From Treponema sp. (GTDB lineage: Bacteria > Spirochaetota > Spirochaetia > Treponematales > Breznakiellaceae), in NCBI GenBank assembly GCA_031283905.1, contig JAITAW010000068.1, forward strand, positions 1-18,728: 18,728 nt of DNA, read 5' to 3'. Made by a program: the position numbers and the translations under genes. Positions 6,712-14,195 of this stretch are shown here, in pieces; position 1 is the stretch's first letter; the number at the start of each line of letters is the position of its first letter. The notes beneath the pieces are model-generated. The model was not told the origin of the DNA. It ran no database searches and was given only the letters and a program-made list of their open reading frames with translations.

Positions 6712-7662
6712 GTGAGCCGTATTGCACTTTCGCTTACCGAATTAATCGGGAATACTCCGCTTTTGCATGCCCGGCGCTTTGCCGACGGCCTTAATCTCAA
6801 AGGCCGCCTTGTGTTTAAGCTGGAATATTTTAATCCGGCGGGGAGTGTTAAAGATCGTATCGCCCTTGCGATGATCGAAGACGCCGAAAAACAGGGTATT
6901 TTGAAACCCGGAACGGTTATTATCGAACCGACCAGCGGGAATACCGGCGTGGGTTTGGCTTTTGTCGCCGCGGCAAAGGGATACCGTCTTGTCTTGACGA
7001 TGCCCGATACGATGAGCGTTGAACGGCGCAGTCTTTTAAAGGCATTAAACGCGGAACTGGTACTTACTCCCGGTAAAGACGGGATGAAGGGAGCAATACG
7101 CAAGGCGGAAGAAATAGCGGCGCAACTTCCCAATTCATTTATCCCCCAGCAGTTTAACAATCCTTCTAATCCTGAAGTTCACCGGAAGACAACGGCAGAG
7201 GAGATATGGCGGGATACCAAAGGACAGGTCGCCGCTTTTATCGGCGGGGTCGGTACGGGAGGTACGGTTACCGGCGTGGGCGAAGCGTTAAAGGCAAAAA
7301 AGGCCGACATCTACATCGCGGCGGTTGAACCTTTTGATTCGCCGGTACTTTCCGGTTCGGCGCCGGGGCCGCATAAAATTCAGGGTATTGGGGCAGGCTT
7401 TGTTCCCAGGGTACTCAACACGCATATCTATAACGAGGTCTACAAAGTTCGTACCGAAGAGGCGTTTAGCGCCGCCCAGCGGCTTGCCGCAAAAGAAGGG
7501 CTTTTGACGGGTATTTCATCGGGGGCTGCGGCTTTTGCCGCCGTACAGCTTGCCCGGCGTGAAGAGTTTGCCGGCAAACTGATTGTTGCCCTTTTGCCCG
7601 ATACCGGGGAACGTTATCTTTCGACACAGCTTTTTGATCCGGTAGAAAACCCAAGTTTGTAA
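6712..7662 (+). CDS. cysK: O-acetylserine sulfhydrylase / cysteine synthase
   Basis: This 316-residue PLP enzyme of the CysK family condenses O-acetylserine with sulfide to give cysteine in the cytoplasm. The PLP lysine is K47 (NPAGSVKDR), the substrate loop is TSGNTG (74-79), the phosphate-binding loop is GTGGT (181-185), and PQQFNNPSNPEVHRKTTAEE is typical of true CysK rather than CBS or threonine-type enzymes. It starts at GTG 6712, with GGGAGG seven bases upstream. It is the first gene of the operon and lies 11 bases before the NifH-like gene. Its place here implies that the pathway releases sulfide, or perhaps methanethiol that could be fixed as S-methylcysteine. Cysteine supply for the many FeS clusters encoded downstream is a simpler alternative. 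Confidence 0.93.
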   Translation: MSRIALSLTELIGNTPLLHARRFADGLNLKGRLVFKLEYFNPAGSVKDRIALAMIEDAEKQGILKPGTVIIEPTSGNTGVGLAFVAAAKGYRLVLTMPDTMSVERRSLLKALNAELVLTPGKDGMKGAIRKAEEIAAQLPNSFIPQQFNNPSNPEVHRKTTAEEIWRDTKGQVAAFIGGVGTGGTVTGVGEALKAKKADIYIAAVEPFDSPVLSGSAPGPHKIQGIGAGFVPRVLNTHIYNEVYKVRTEEAFSAAQRLAAKEGLLTGISSGAAAFAAVQLARREEFAGKLIVALLPDTGERYLSTQLFDPVENPSL

Positions 7663-7673
7663 TGGAGTGTTAT

Positions 7674-8555
7674 ATGGCAGAAAAAAAAACGGTACAGATT
7701 GCGATTTACGGGAAGGGCGGCATCGGGAAATCCACCACAACTTCTAATTTGAGCGCGGCGCTTTCAAAACTTGGCTATACGGTAATGCAGTTTGGCTGCG
7801 ATCCAAAAAGCGATTCGACAAATACCCTGCGGGACGGGACGTATATCCCTACGGTACTTGACACCCTTCGTGAAAACGGTACGGTAAACGCACACGATGT
7901 TATTCATTCGGGCTTTAACGGCATTTATTGTGTGGAAGCGGGCGGCCCCCAGCCCGGAGTTGGTTGTGCGGGACGGGGCATTATTACCGCAGTGGAACTT
8001 TTTAAGCAGCAGCGTATTTTTGAAGATCTTGATTTAGTCTTTGTCATCTACGATGTCTTGGGCGATGTTGTCTGCGGCGGGTTTGCCGTTCCCATACGGG
8101 AAGGTATCGCCGAACATGTTTTTACCGTTTCATCCGCCGATTTTATGGCGATATACGCGGCGAACAATCTTTTTCGCGGTATTCAAAAGTATTCCAATTC
8201 CGGCGGCGCCCTTTTGGGCGGCGTTATTGCCAACTCAATCAACCGGCCCTATTCACGGGAGATCATAGATGACTTTGTTACCAAAACAAAAACACGGGTT
8301 GTTGAGTATATCCCCCGTTCGGTTACCGTAACCCAGTGTGAGTTACAGGGAAAGACCACCATCGAATCTTCACCGGAAAGTGAACAGGCAAAGGTGTATG
8401 TCAGCCTGGCGGAAAAGATAGCCTCTCATACGGCATCGGGTACACCGTCGCCGCTGGGCGTTCAGGAACTCCGTGATTGGGCGGGCAAGTGGGGAACTTA
8501 CCTGCTGTCAATCGAAAAAGGCGAGATACGCGAAGAACTTTCTTCAAATATTTAG
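7674..8555 (+). CDS. Nitrogenase iron protein-like ATP-dependent reductase (NifH family, probably group IV)
   Basis: This 293-residue protein matches NifH/BchL-type homodimeric Fe proteins, which donate electrons to a NifDK-like partner with ATP hydrolysis. It shows the P-loop GKGGIGKST at 13-21, CDPKSDST at 42-49, and both cluster ligands: C98 (QPGVGCAGRG) and C134 (DVVCGGF), which bridge one 4Fe-4S across the dimer. R101, the site that is ADP-ribosylated in some NifH, is present. The ATG at 7674 is used because GGAGT precedes it; an in-frame ATG at 7662 overlaps the cysK stop. It is separated from its presumed D/K partners by a methyltransferase gene, unlike nif operons. The divergent sequence and neighbours point to a nitrogenase-like (group IV) role, not N2 fixation. 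Chlorophyll and F430 synthesis homologues are alternatives without supporting neighbours here. Confidence 0.9.
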   Translation: MAEKKTVQIAIYGKGGIGKSTTTSNLSAALSKLGYTVMQFGCDPKSDSTNTLRDGTYIPTVLDTLRENGTVNAHDVIHSGFNGIYCVEAGGPQPGVGCAGRGIITAVELFKQQRIFEDLDLVFVIYDVLGDVVCGGFAVPIREGIAEHVFTVSSADFMAIYAANNLFRGIQKYSNSGGALLGGVIANSINRPYSREIIDDFVTKTKTRVVEYIPRSVTVTQCELQGKTTIESSPESEQAKVYVSLAEKIASHTASGTPSPLGVQELRDWAGKWGTYLLSIEKGEIREELSSNI

Positions 8556-8563
8556 GAGTAGGT

Positions 8564-9616
8564 ATGACGGGAAAAGAAATTATCGGCGCGGCGATCAAAT
8601 TACAGGCCGTGCCCCGCTGTCCGGCAACGCTTATGTCCGCTGGCGCCTGGGCGCTGAACAGCGCGGGCATTTCTCTGGAAAAAGCGCTTTCTTCGGATCC
8701 TGAAAAAATAGCCGCTGTCCTTTACGAAGCGTATAACAGGGTTGGTTCGGACATATTCTGGGCTGTCTCGGGTTTTAACAATATTTTAATCGGCGCCATA
8801 GGAGGCAAAATTAAATTCAGGTCAAAGGGCACCCCGGATGTTATAGAGCCGCTTGTCAAACATATTTCCGATATTGACGGAAGTGATGGAACCAGCGGAA
8901 TCGGCATAAACGCCTTCAAAGATACGCCGAATATGCGTTTCCTTTACGAAACAACCCGCTTTCTTGTACAGCGGACCGGCGGCACGAATTTTGTAGCGCT
9001 GACCCGCTGGGGGCCCTTTACCCTGGCGGGGCTTTTGTACGGCGCGGAAAACCTGATGCGGAGCATTTACCGTGATCCGGCTTCCGTCCACCGCCTGCTT
9101 GAATGGACGACGGCGCTCTACCTGGCGGACGCGCAAAACTATATTGACTCAGGCGTTGATTTTGCCCTGGTGGCCGAACCGACCGCTTCCGGCGATATGA
9201 TTTCCCGTGAGCATTTTGCTGAGTTTGCGCTGCCGGCATTTACCAGAGTTTTTACTGCGCTGAAACAAAAAGGAATTGCCACCTGTTTACATATCTGCGG
9301 AAATATCGAAAACAGACTCGACCTTCTTAACGGTATAGGCGCCGATCTGATTTCGGTTGATTACAAAGTCAGCCTGAAAAAATGCCGTGAGATTTTCGGC
9401 GGGAAGACGGCCTTTGCCGGCAACATGAATCCGGTAGGAATTATTCAGCGCGAAAGCCCTGAAGGAGTAGCAAAGGCATGTGAACAATGCATTACCGAGG
9501 CGGGGGAGGATACCGGTTATATACTTATGCCCGGCTGTGATATTCCCCCTTCAACACCGGTAGAAAACATTAAGGCGATGGTCAATACGGGAAAGAATAC
9601 AAGGAGGATCGTATAA
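8564..9616 (+). CDS. UroD-fold corrinoid methyltransferase, MtaA/MtbA/CmuA type (first copy)
   Basis: This 350-residue protein belongs to the uroporphyrinogen decarboxylase-fold methyltransferases that move methyl groups between a corrinoid protein and a thiol or other acceptor. The zinc triad is visible: H243 and C245 (CLHICGN) and C325 (MPGCDIPPSTPVENI). AEPTASGDMISREHFAEFA at 205-223 and AGNMNPVGI at 285-293 are also typical. True HemE lacks the zinc triad. I start at ATG 8564, just after AGGAG; a longer in-frame reading would overlap the NifH-like gene. It sits between the H and D genes, and its stop overlaps the NifD-like ATG (TAATG). It may deliver or remove the methyl group handled by the reductase; the substrate is unknown. 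Confidence 0.88.
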   Translation: MTGKEIIGAAIKLQAVPRCPATLMSAGAWALNSAGISLEKALSSDPEKIAAVLYEAYNRVGSDIFWAVSGFNNILIGAIGGKIKFRSKGTPDVIEPLVKHISDIDGSDGTSGIGINAFKDTPNMRFLYETTRFLVQRTGGTNFVALTRWGPFTLAGLLYGAENLMRSIYRDPASVHRLLEWTTALYLADAQNYIDSGVDFALVAEPTASGDMISREHFAEFALPAFTRVFTALKQKGIATCLHICGNIENRLDLLNGIGADLISVDYKVSLKKCREIFGGKTAFAGNMNPVGIIQRESPEGVAKACEQCITEAGEDTGYILMPGCDIPPSTPVENIKAMVNTGKNTRRIV

Positions 9617-11136
9617 TGAGCAAGTTAGCGACAAAAACCGCCCCAAAACGGGAAGACAGGCTTCATTCGTGCATAAGCTACGGCGGAACCCTGTGCGGGC
9701 TTAAAAAACGGGCGGGCTGCGGCTGCCTTGGCGACAGCGATCGTTCCTTTTCACAAGGCTCTATCTGTTTAATGCTTCCCGCCATCGCGATGATCAACAG
9801 CCTTCCCGACAATGTCAACTTATTGCACGGCGCTATCGGTTGCGGCGTATGTTCACATTCGCAAAACGCCAACGCCCGTTCGGGCAGTTTGCAGCACTTT
9901 GGCGTTCAAAAAGACGCCCTGTGGATTTCCACGGCGATGAACGAAGCGGACGTTATTTCCGGCGGCGAAGGAAAGCTCAAACGAGCCATACTTGAAGCGG
10001 ACCGCAGCTACCGGCCCAAAACGATTACCGTGGTGGCAAGTTGCGTCCCCGGCATTACCGGCGACGATGTTGAAGGGATAATAGCCGAGTCGCAAAAACT
10101 TGTTCAGGCAAAAATAATTTCTGTCCATTGCGAAGGTTTTAAAACGAAGATTTGGTCGACAGCTTATGATGCTGTGTACCACGGACTTCTGGAAACTCTT
10201 CTTGAAGACCCGCCGTTTCCAAAAAACATCATACCGGACGATGCGGAAGCGTTTAACGTTGAACAATTAAAAAAATATACGGTAAATCTTTGTAATGTGT
10301 CTTCCATGGGAAAGGTTGATGAAGACGAACTTACCCGCCTTTTAAACGGCCTTGGTTATCAGGTGAATATATTTCCCGTATTTGCCCAACCCGAACAGAT
10401 GTGGAAGATTAAATATGCGGCGTTAAACATAAGTACCTGTCCCACGCATGATGACTATTTTCTTAAACTCTTTAAGGAACAGTACGGCATTCCCTATATT
10501 TTAAAACACATGCCCATTGGCATTGAAAATACCAATGACTGGATACGTGATGTGGGCCGCTTTTTCGGCAAAGAAGACGCCGCTGAAAAATTTATAAAAA
10601 CGGAGGTTTTCCGCCTGAACGAAGCCCTTGAACCGTACCGGACATTCTTTAAGGGAAAAAAAGTTTTTATCAGCGCCGGGGAATTCCGCGCTCTTGCTAC
10701 GGCGAACCTCCTTGCGGAACTGGGTTTTACGATCATAGGCGTTCGTTCTTTTCATCACGATGAATTTGCTTCCATTGAGTACGAAAAACTTCAGAAAATT
10801 GCCGGGAACTTTTCGTTTAACGTGGCAAATGCCCAGCCGTTTGAAGAAGCGAATCTTATTACCCGGTTAAAGCCGGATCTTTTTTTGGGACACTGGAACG
10901 GCAACAGTACTTCCGCGAAACTGGGTATTCCCTCGCATGTTATTTACAATACGGGCCTTTCATACATCGGTTACCGGGGCGTCTTTGAACTGGCCCGGCG
11001 GCTTTACCGGCAGCTTGGCAATCCGGTTTTCGCAAAAAAAATCAGCGCCCATAACAGACTGCCCTACAGGGAAAAGTGGTATGCGGAAGATCCTTTTAAG
11101 CATATCAAGAGTGATGACGCAAAAGGAGGTGAATGA
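9616..11136 (+). CDS. Nitrogenase component 1 alpha-like protein (NifD-like)
   Basis: This 506-residue protein is of the NifD/NifE/BchN fold. A P-cluster-type cysteine triad is present: C51, C76 (AIGCGVC) and C143 (SCVPGITGDD), spaced like NifD C62/C88/C154. C275 (NISTCPTHDDYF, before EQYGIPY) lies where NifD holds the cysteine ligand of FeMo-co. The histidine ligand is not in its usual place: GIP is followed by SHVIYNTG instead of the FRQMHSWD loop, leaving H441 two residues after the proline, not five. The N-terminus has four further cysteines (C19, C27, C35, C37) that may hold another cluster. These traits suggest a NifB-type cofactor enzyme with a changed active site, hence a nitrogenase-like reductase. 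It overlaps the preceding stop by one base and is followed directly by the NifK-like gene. Confidence 0.87.
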   Translation: MSKLATKTAPKREDRLHSCISYGGTLCGLKKRAGCGCLGDSDRSFSQGSICLMLPAIAMINSLPDNVNLLHGAIGCGVCSHSQNANARSGSLQHFGVQKDALWISTAMNEADVISGGEGKLKRAILEADRSYRPKTITVVASCVPGITGDDVEGIIAESQKLVQAKIISVHCEGFKTKIWSTAYDAVYHGLLETLLEDPPFPKNIIPDDAEAFNVEQLKKYTVNLCNVSSMGKVDEDELTRLLNGLGYQVNIFPVFAQPEQMWKIKYAALNISTCPTHDDYFLKLFKEQYGIPYILKHMPIGIENTNDWIRDVGRFFGKEDAAEKFIKTEVFRLNEALEPYRTFFKGKKVFISAGEFRALATANLLAELGFTIIGVRSFHHDEFASIEYEKLQKIAGNFSFNVANAQPFEEANLITRLKPDLFLGHWNGNSTSAKLGIPSHVIYNTGLSYIGYRGVFELARRLYRQLGNPVFAKKISAHNRLPYREKWYAEDPFKHIKSDDAKGGE

Positions 11137-12497
11137 TGCAGAACGTGAACCATAACTATATAGAGCGTCCGCGGTATTTTTGTTCTTTCGGCGGGGCGCT
11201 TTGTACTTTGGAAGCGCTTCCGGAAACAATAGCGGTACTCCACGCCGCAGGAGGTTGCGCGGGCAGCATAGCCTGGGGTCAGAACGGCGGCTCCGCGTTA
11301 CAGGTCGGCGGATTTTGCGGAGGGCTTGCCGTACCAAGCTCTAATGTCGGTGAAAAAGAAGTGATCTTCGGCGGATCGGACCGTCTTGCCGAGCAGATAC
11401 GCACAACGGTAGACATGATGGAAGCAAAGCTGTTTGTTGTCATAACCAGTTGTGTTACCGAAATGATAGGAGATGATGTCCAGGCCGTTGTTAATGATGT
11501 CAAAGGCGATTTAAAAGACACATCGCTGGTATTTGCCCGTACCGGAGGTTTTAAGGGAAACTCGTATTATGGATACGATATTGTTCTTTCCGCCATTGCC
11601 CGCCAGTTTGTAAAAAAAGGGGAAATAAAGAAAGGAACGGTAAATGTTTTTGGCATTGTTCCCTATATGGACAGTTTTTGGCGCGGCAACCTGAACGGGA
11701 TAAAAAAGCTGCTTGAACTTGCCGGTCTTGCCGTAAACACCTTCTTTGGAGAAGACGATACCCTTGAAAATCTTTATAATTCCGGCGGTGCGGAATTGAA
11801 TATTGTGGTATCCGATGTATACGGCATCGAGACGGCTCAGGTATACGAGGAAATCTTCGGCATTCCCTATATAAGCGTTTCATTGCCGGTAGGTCCCGCG
11901 GCCAGCGCCGAACTGCTTCGTACAATAGCAAAAAAGATCAGTCTTTCCGCTGACGTGGAAAACATTATTGGGACGGAACAAAAAAAATACTGGCGATATC
12001 TTGATCTTCTGGTTGACTGCTATTATGACCTTGACTTACAGCGCTATGCCCTTATTATCGCCGACGTGAACTATGCTGTTTCCCTTGCGCGTTTTCTTAA
12101 AGAAGACATGGGCTGGATTCCCGTACTTGTTCAGTTTACCGAGTTACTCGATGACAAACAGCGGGAACTGCTTGTAAAAAAAATTCAGGAGTCAGGAGCG
12201 GATTATGCCGCTCCTGAACCGCTTGTTGTTTTTGATACAAACGCCAGTGAAGCGGGAAAATATCTTATCGAACGCTATCCTCGAAGGGAAACGGATTTAT
12301 ACGTAGACAGCTTAAGCCCCGCTTTTGTTGTCGGCAGTTCCCTGGAACGGGATCTGGCGCTAAAGCTTGGCGCGGCGCATTTAAGCGTCAGTTTTCCCGT
12401 GGCGAACCGTGCTGTTGTAAACCGGAGTTATACCGGTTTTTCCGGTGGCCTTACACTGGCCGAAGACCTTATCAGCGCGGTTATCGCAGGAAGGTAA
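11136..12497 (+). CDS. Nitrogenase component 1 beta-like protein (NifK-like)
   Basis: This 453-residue protein is the expected partner of the NifD-like subunit. Near the N-terminus come C16 (YFCSFGGALC), C41 (AAGGCAGS) and C106 (TSCVTEMIGDDVQ), spaced like the beta-side P-cluster cysteines of NifK. C23 and C61 are additional. It is shorter than catalytic NifK (about 520) and lacks its long N-terminal arm, in line with group IV proteins. GGAGG at 11125-11129 favours the ATG at 11136 over the in-frame ATG at 11133. Both overlap the NifD-like stop, so the two subunits are translationally coupled. An accessory NifN-like scaffold role is possible but less likely, since there is only one D/K pair in the locus. 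Confidence 0.86.
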   Translation: MQNVNHNYIERPRYFCSFGGALCTLEALPETIAVLHAAGGCAGSIAWGQNGGSALQVGGFCGGLAVPSSNVGEKEVIFGGSDRLAEQIRTTVDMMEAKLFVVITSCVTEMIGDDVQAVVNDVKGDLKDTSLVFARTGGFKGNSYYGYDIVLSAIARQFVKKGEIKKGTVNVFGIVPYMDSFWRGNLNGIKKLLELAGLAVNTFFGEDDTLENLYNSGGAELNIVVSDVYGIETAQVYEEIFGIPYISVSLPVGPAASAELLRTIAKKISLSADVENIIGTEQKKYWRYLDLLVDCYYDLDLQRYALIIADVNYAVSLARFLKEDMGWIPVLVQFTELLDDKQRELLVKKIQESGADYAAPEPLVVFDTNASEAGKYLIERYPRRETDLYVDSLSPAFVVGSSLERDLALKLGAAHLSVSFPVANRAVVNRSYTGFSGGLTLAEDLISAVIAGR

Positions 12498-12513
12498 GTA
12501 CAAGGAGAGAAAA

Positions 12514-13155
12514 ATGAGTGCGGAATTACTGCGAAAATTATCGGACGCCGTGGTAAATATGGATGAGGACGAGGCAGTTAAACTGTCCCTGCAGGCGGTT
12601 GATGAAAAAGTGGATGCCTACGAAGCTATTGATAAAGGACTGGGAGACGGCATGGAACGGGCGGGAAAGCTTTTTGACGAAGAAGAATATTTTGTACCCG
12701 AAATCCTTATTTGTTCCGACGCGATGAATGCCGGAATTGCTATTTTAAAACCGTATCTGAAACAGGAAGATGCCCGGCAGAAACATAAAGCTGTTATTGG
12801 CGTTATTGAGGGCGACACCCACGACATTGGCAAAAATCTTGTCCGAATCATGCTGGAAAGCGCCGGTTTTGATGTTCTGGATTTGGGGCGCGATGTTCCG
12901 CCTCTGACCTTTGTGGAAAAAGCGGTTGAAATAAACGCCGAATTTATTCTGCTTTCGTCACTTATGACAACCACGATGGACGCGATGGCGGATGTCATAA
13001 AAATTCTTAACGAAAAAAACATCCGTAACAAGTTCAAGGTTGCCGTAGGCGGCGGCCCCATATCGCAGGCTTTTGCCAACCGCATAGGGGCCGACGGCTA
13101 CGCGAGCAACGCCGCCGATGCCGTCCGCTTATGCAAAGAGCTGGTACGGGCATGA
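12514..13155 (+). CDS. Corrinoid protein, MtbC/MttC/MtaC type
   Basis: This 213-residue methyl carrier has the two-part layout of small corrinoid proteins: a helical cap at about 1-85, with an EEEYFVPEILICSDAMNAG helix, and a Rossmann-like B12-binding domain from about 92. The cobalt-ligand motif is EGDTHDIGKN with H103 (D-x-H-x-x-G), followed by the LLSSLMTTTMDAM segment and the AVGGGPIS loop that hold the cofactor tail. It would shuttle a methyl group between a substrate-specific methyltransferase and an acceptor methyltransferase. AAGGAG lies seven bases before the ATG. The next gene overlaps its stop by four bases (ATGA). No MttB-, MtbB- or MtaB-type substrate methyltransferase is encoded in the window. 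Confidence 0.95.
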   Translation: MSAELLRKLSDAVVNMDEDEAVKLSLQAVDEKVDAYEAIDKGLGDGMERAGKLFDEEEYFVPEILICSDAMNAGIAILKPYLKQEDARQKHKAVIGVIEGDTHDIGKNLVRIMLESAGFDVLDLGRDVPPLTFVEKAVEINAEFILLSSLMTTTMDAMADVIKILNEKNIRNKFKVAVGGGPISQAFANRIGADGYASNAADAVRLCKELVRA

Positions 13156-14180
13156 ACGCTGTCTTTTCCCCAAAAGAACGCCTGCTGCGGACTCTTTGCG
13201 GACAGGGCACGGAACGGCCGCCTGTAATATGCCCTGGCGGCATGATGAACGCCGCCATTGTCGATGTTATGGAAAAGACCGGACACACCCTGCCCGAAGC
13301 CCATCATGCCGCCGGCCTGATGGAAAACCTTGCCCGTGACGTATCGGAACAGACCGGTTTTGAAAATTTCGGAATTCCATTTTGCATGACAATAGAAGCC
13401 GAGGCGCTTGGCAGCGATGTGGATTTTGGTTCGCTGAAGTGCGAACCAAAAATAGTCCGCGAACCTTTTTCCTCGGTTGAACAGGTACGCTTTCTTCCAA
13501 AGGGAGCAATACTAAAGAACAAGCGCGCGGAAGCGGTGATAGGGGCGGTAAGTTCCCTGTCAAAAAAACAGCCCGATATTCCAGTTATTGGGAGTATTAC
13601 CGGCCCCATCAGCCTGACCGCTTCCCTGGTCGATCCCTTAATGTTCTTTAAGGAACTTCGCAAGAAAAAAGAAACGGCCCACAAGGTTATTAATTATGTA
13701 ACAGAACAGATCATCGAATACGCAAGGCTTATGGCGGAAAACGGCGCCGCGGTTATATCAATAGCCGACCCGACAGCTACCGGCGAGATACTTGGTCCGG
13801 TATTGTTTGAGGAATTTGCCGTTCCGTATATCAATAAAATTGTGCAGGCGATACACAAAATGAACGTCCCGGTAATAGTGCATATTTGCGGCGATGTAAA
13901 AATGGTAAAAAAACACTTGGCGGCATTGCAGGGGAAAGCAATCAGCGTTGACGCCATGGTAAATTTGTACAAACTAAAGGAAGAGTACCCAGCCCTTACC
14001 ACAATGGGAAATTTAAGTACTTATATGCTGGAATCAAGCGATCCGGAAAAAATTTTAAACGCGGCGCGCCGCCTTTTGGAACAGAAAATTGATATTATGG
14101 CGCCGGCCTGCGGCCTTTCAACTTCTACGCCTCTTTCAAACATCAGGGCGTTTACCGGCCTGGTAACAACAGGAATATAA
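13152..14180 (+). CDS. UroD-fold corrinoid methyltransferase, MtaA/MtbA type (second copy)
   Basis: This 342-residue paralogue of the protein at 8564 keeps the zinc triad H244 and C246 (VHICGDVK) and C320 (APACGLSTSTPLSNI), with ADPTATGEILGP at 206-217. The N-terminal FSPKERLLRTLCGQGTERPP is typical of MtaA/MtbA, where it lies close to the corrinoid partner. The translational overlap (ATGA) with the corrinoid-protein gene makes it the likeliest direct partner of that carrier. In methanogens such enzymes methylate coenzyme M. In a bacterium the acceptor could be tetrahydrofolate through another enzyme, or a thiol. It is distinct in sequence from the first copy, so the two probably have different acceptors or donors. 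Confidence 0.9.
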   Translation: MNAVFSPKERLLRTLCGQGTERPPVICPGGMMNAAIVDVMEKTGHTLPEAHHAAGLMENLARDVSEQTGFENFGIPFCMTIEAEALGSDVDFGSLKCEPKIVREPFSSVEQVRFLPKGAILKNKRAEAVIGAVSSLSKKQPDIPVIGSITGPISLTASLVDPLMFFKELRKKKETAHKVINYVTEQIIEYARLMAENGAAVISIADPTATGEILGPVLFEEFAVPYINKIVQAIHKMNVPVIVHICGDVKMVKKHLAALQGKAISVDAMVNLYKLKEEYPALTTMGNLSTYMLESSDPEKILNAARRLLEQKIDIMAPACGLSTSTPLSNIRAFTGLVTTGI

Positions 14181-14190
14181 AGGAATATAA
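14171..14190 (+). repeat. Perfect 10-bp tandem duplication AGGAATATAA
   Basis: Two head-to-tail copies (14171-14180 and 14181-14190) span the stop codon of the second methyltransferase and the ribosome-site region of the RACE gene. The second copy supplies AAAGGA about 11 bases before the ATG at 14196, a longer gap than usual. A recent slip or a translation-tuning change is inferred. Confidence 0.7.
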
Positions 14191-14195
14191 GCCGC

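Noticed and set aside
6363..7160. Antisense open frame of about 265 codons across the cysK promoter
   Set aside because: It covers the AT-rich promoter and the 5' part of cysK. Its composition (Ser/Lys/Ile-rich) and lack of a start signal argue against a gene.
7674..12497. A true N2-fixing nitrogenase
   Set aside because: The NifD histidine loop is changed, the NifK-like protein is short, there are no nifE, nifN or nifV genes, and the operon is filled with corrinoid and sulfur genes.
8564..14180. HemE (uroporphyrinogen decarboxylase, haem synthesis)
   Set aside because: The two full-length UroD-fold proteins carry the H-x-C…C zinc triad of MtaA/MtbA methyltransferases and sit with a corrinoid protein and activator, with no haem genes nearby.
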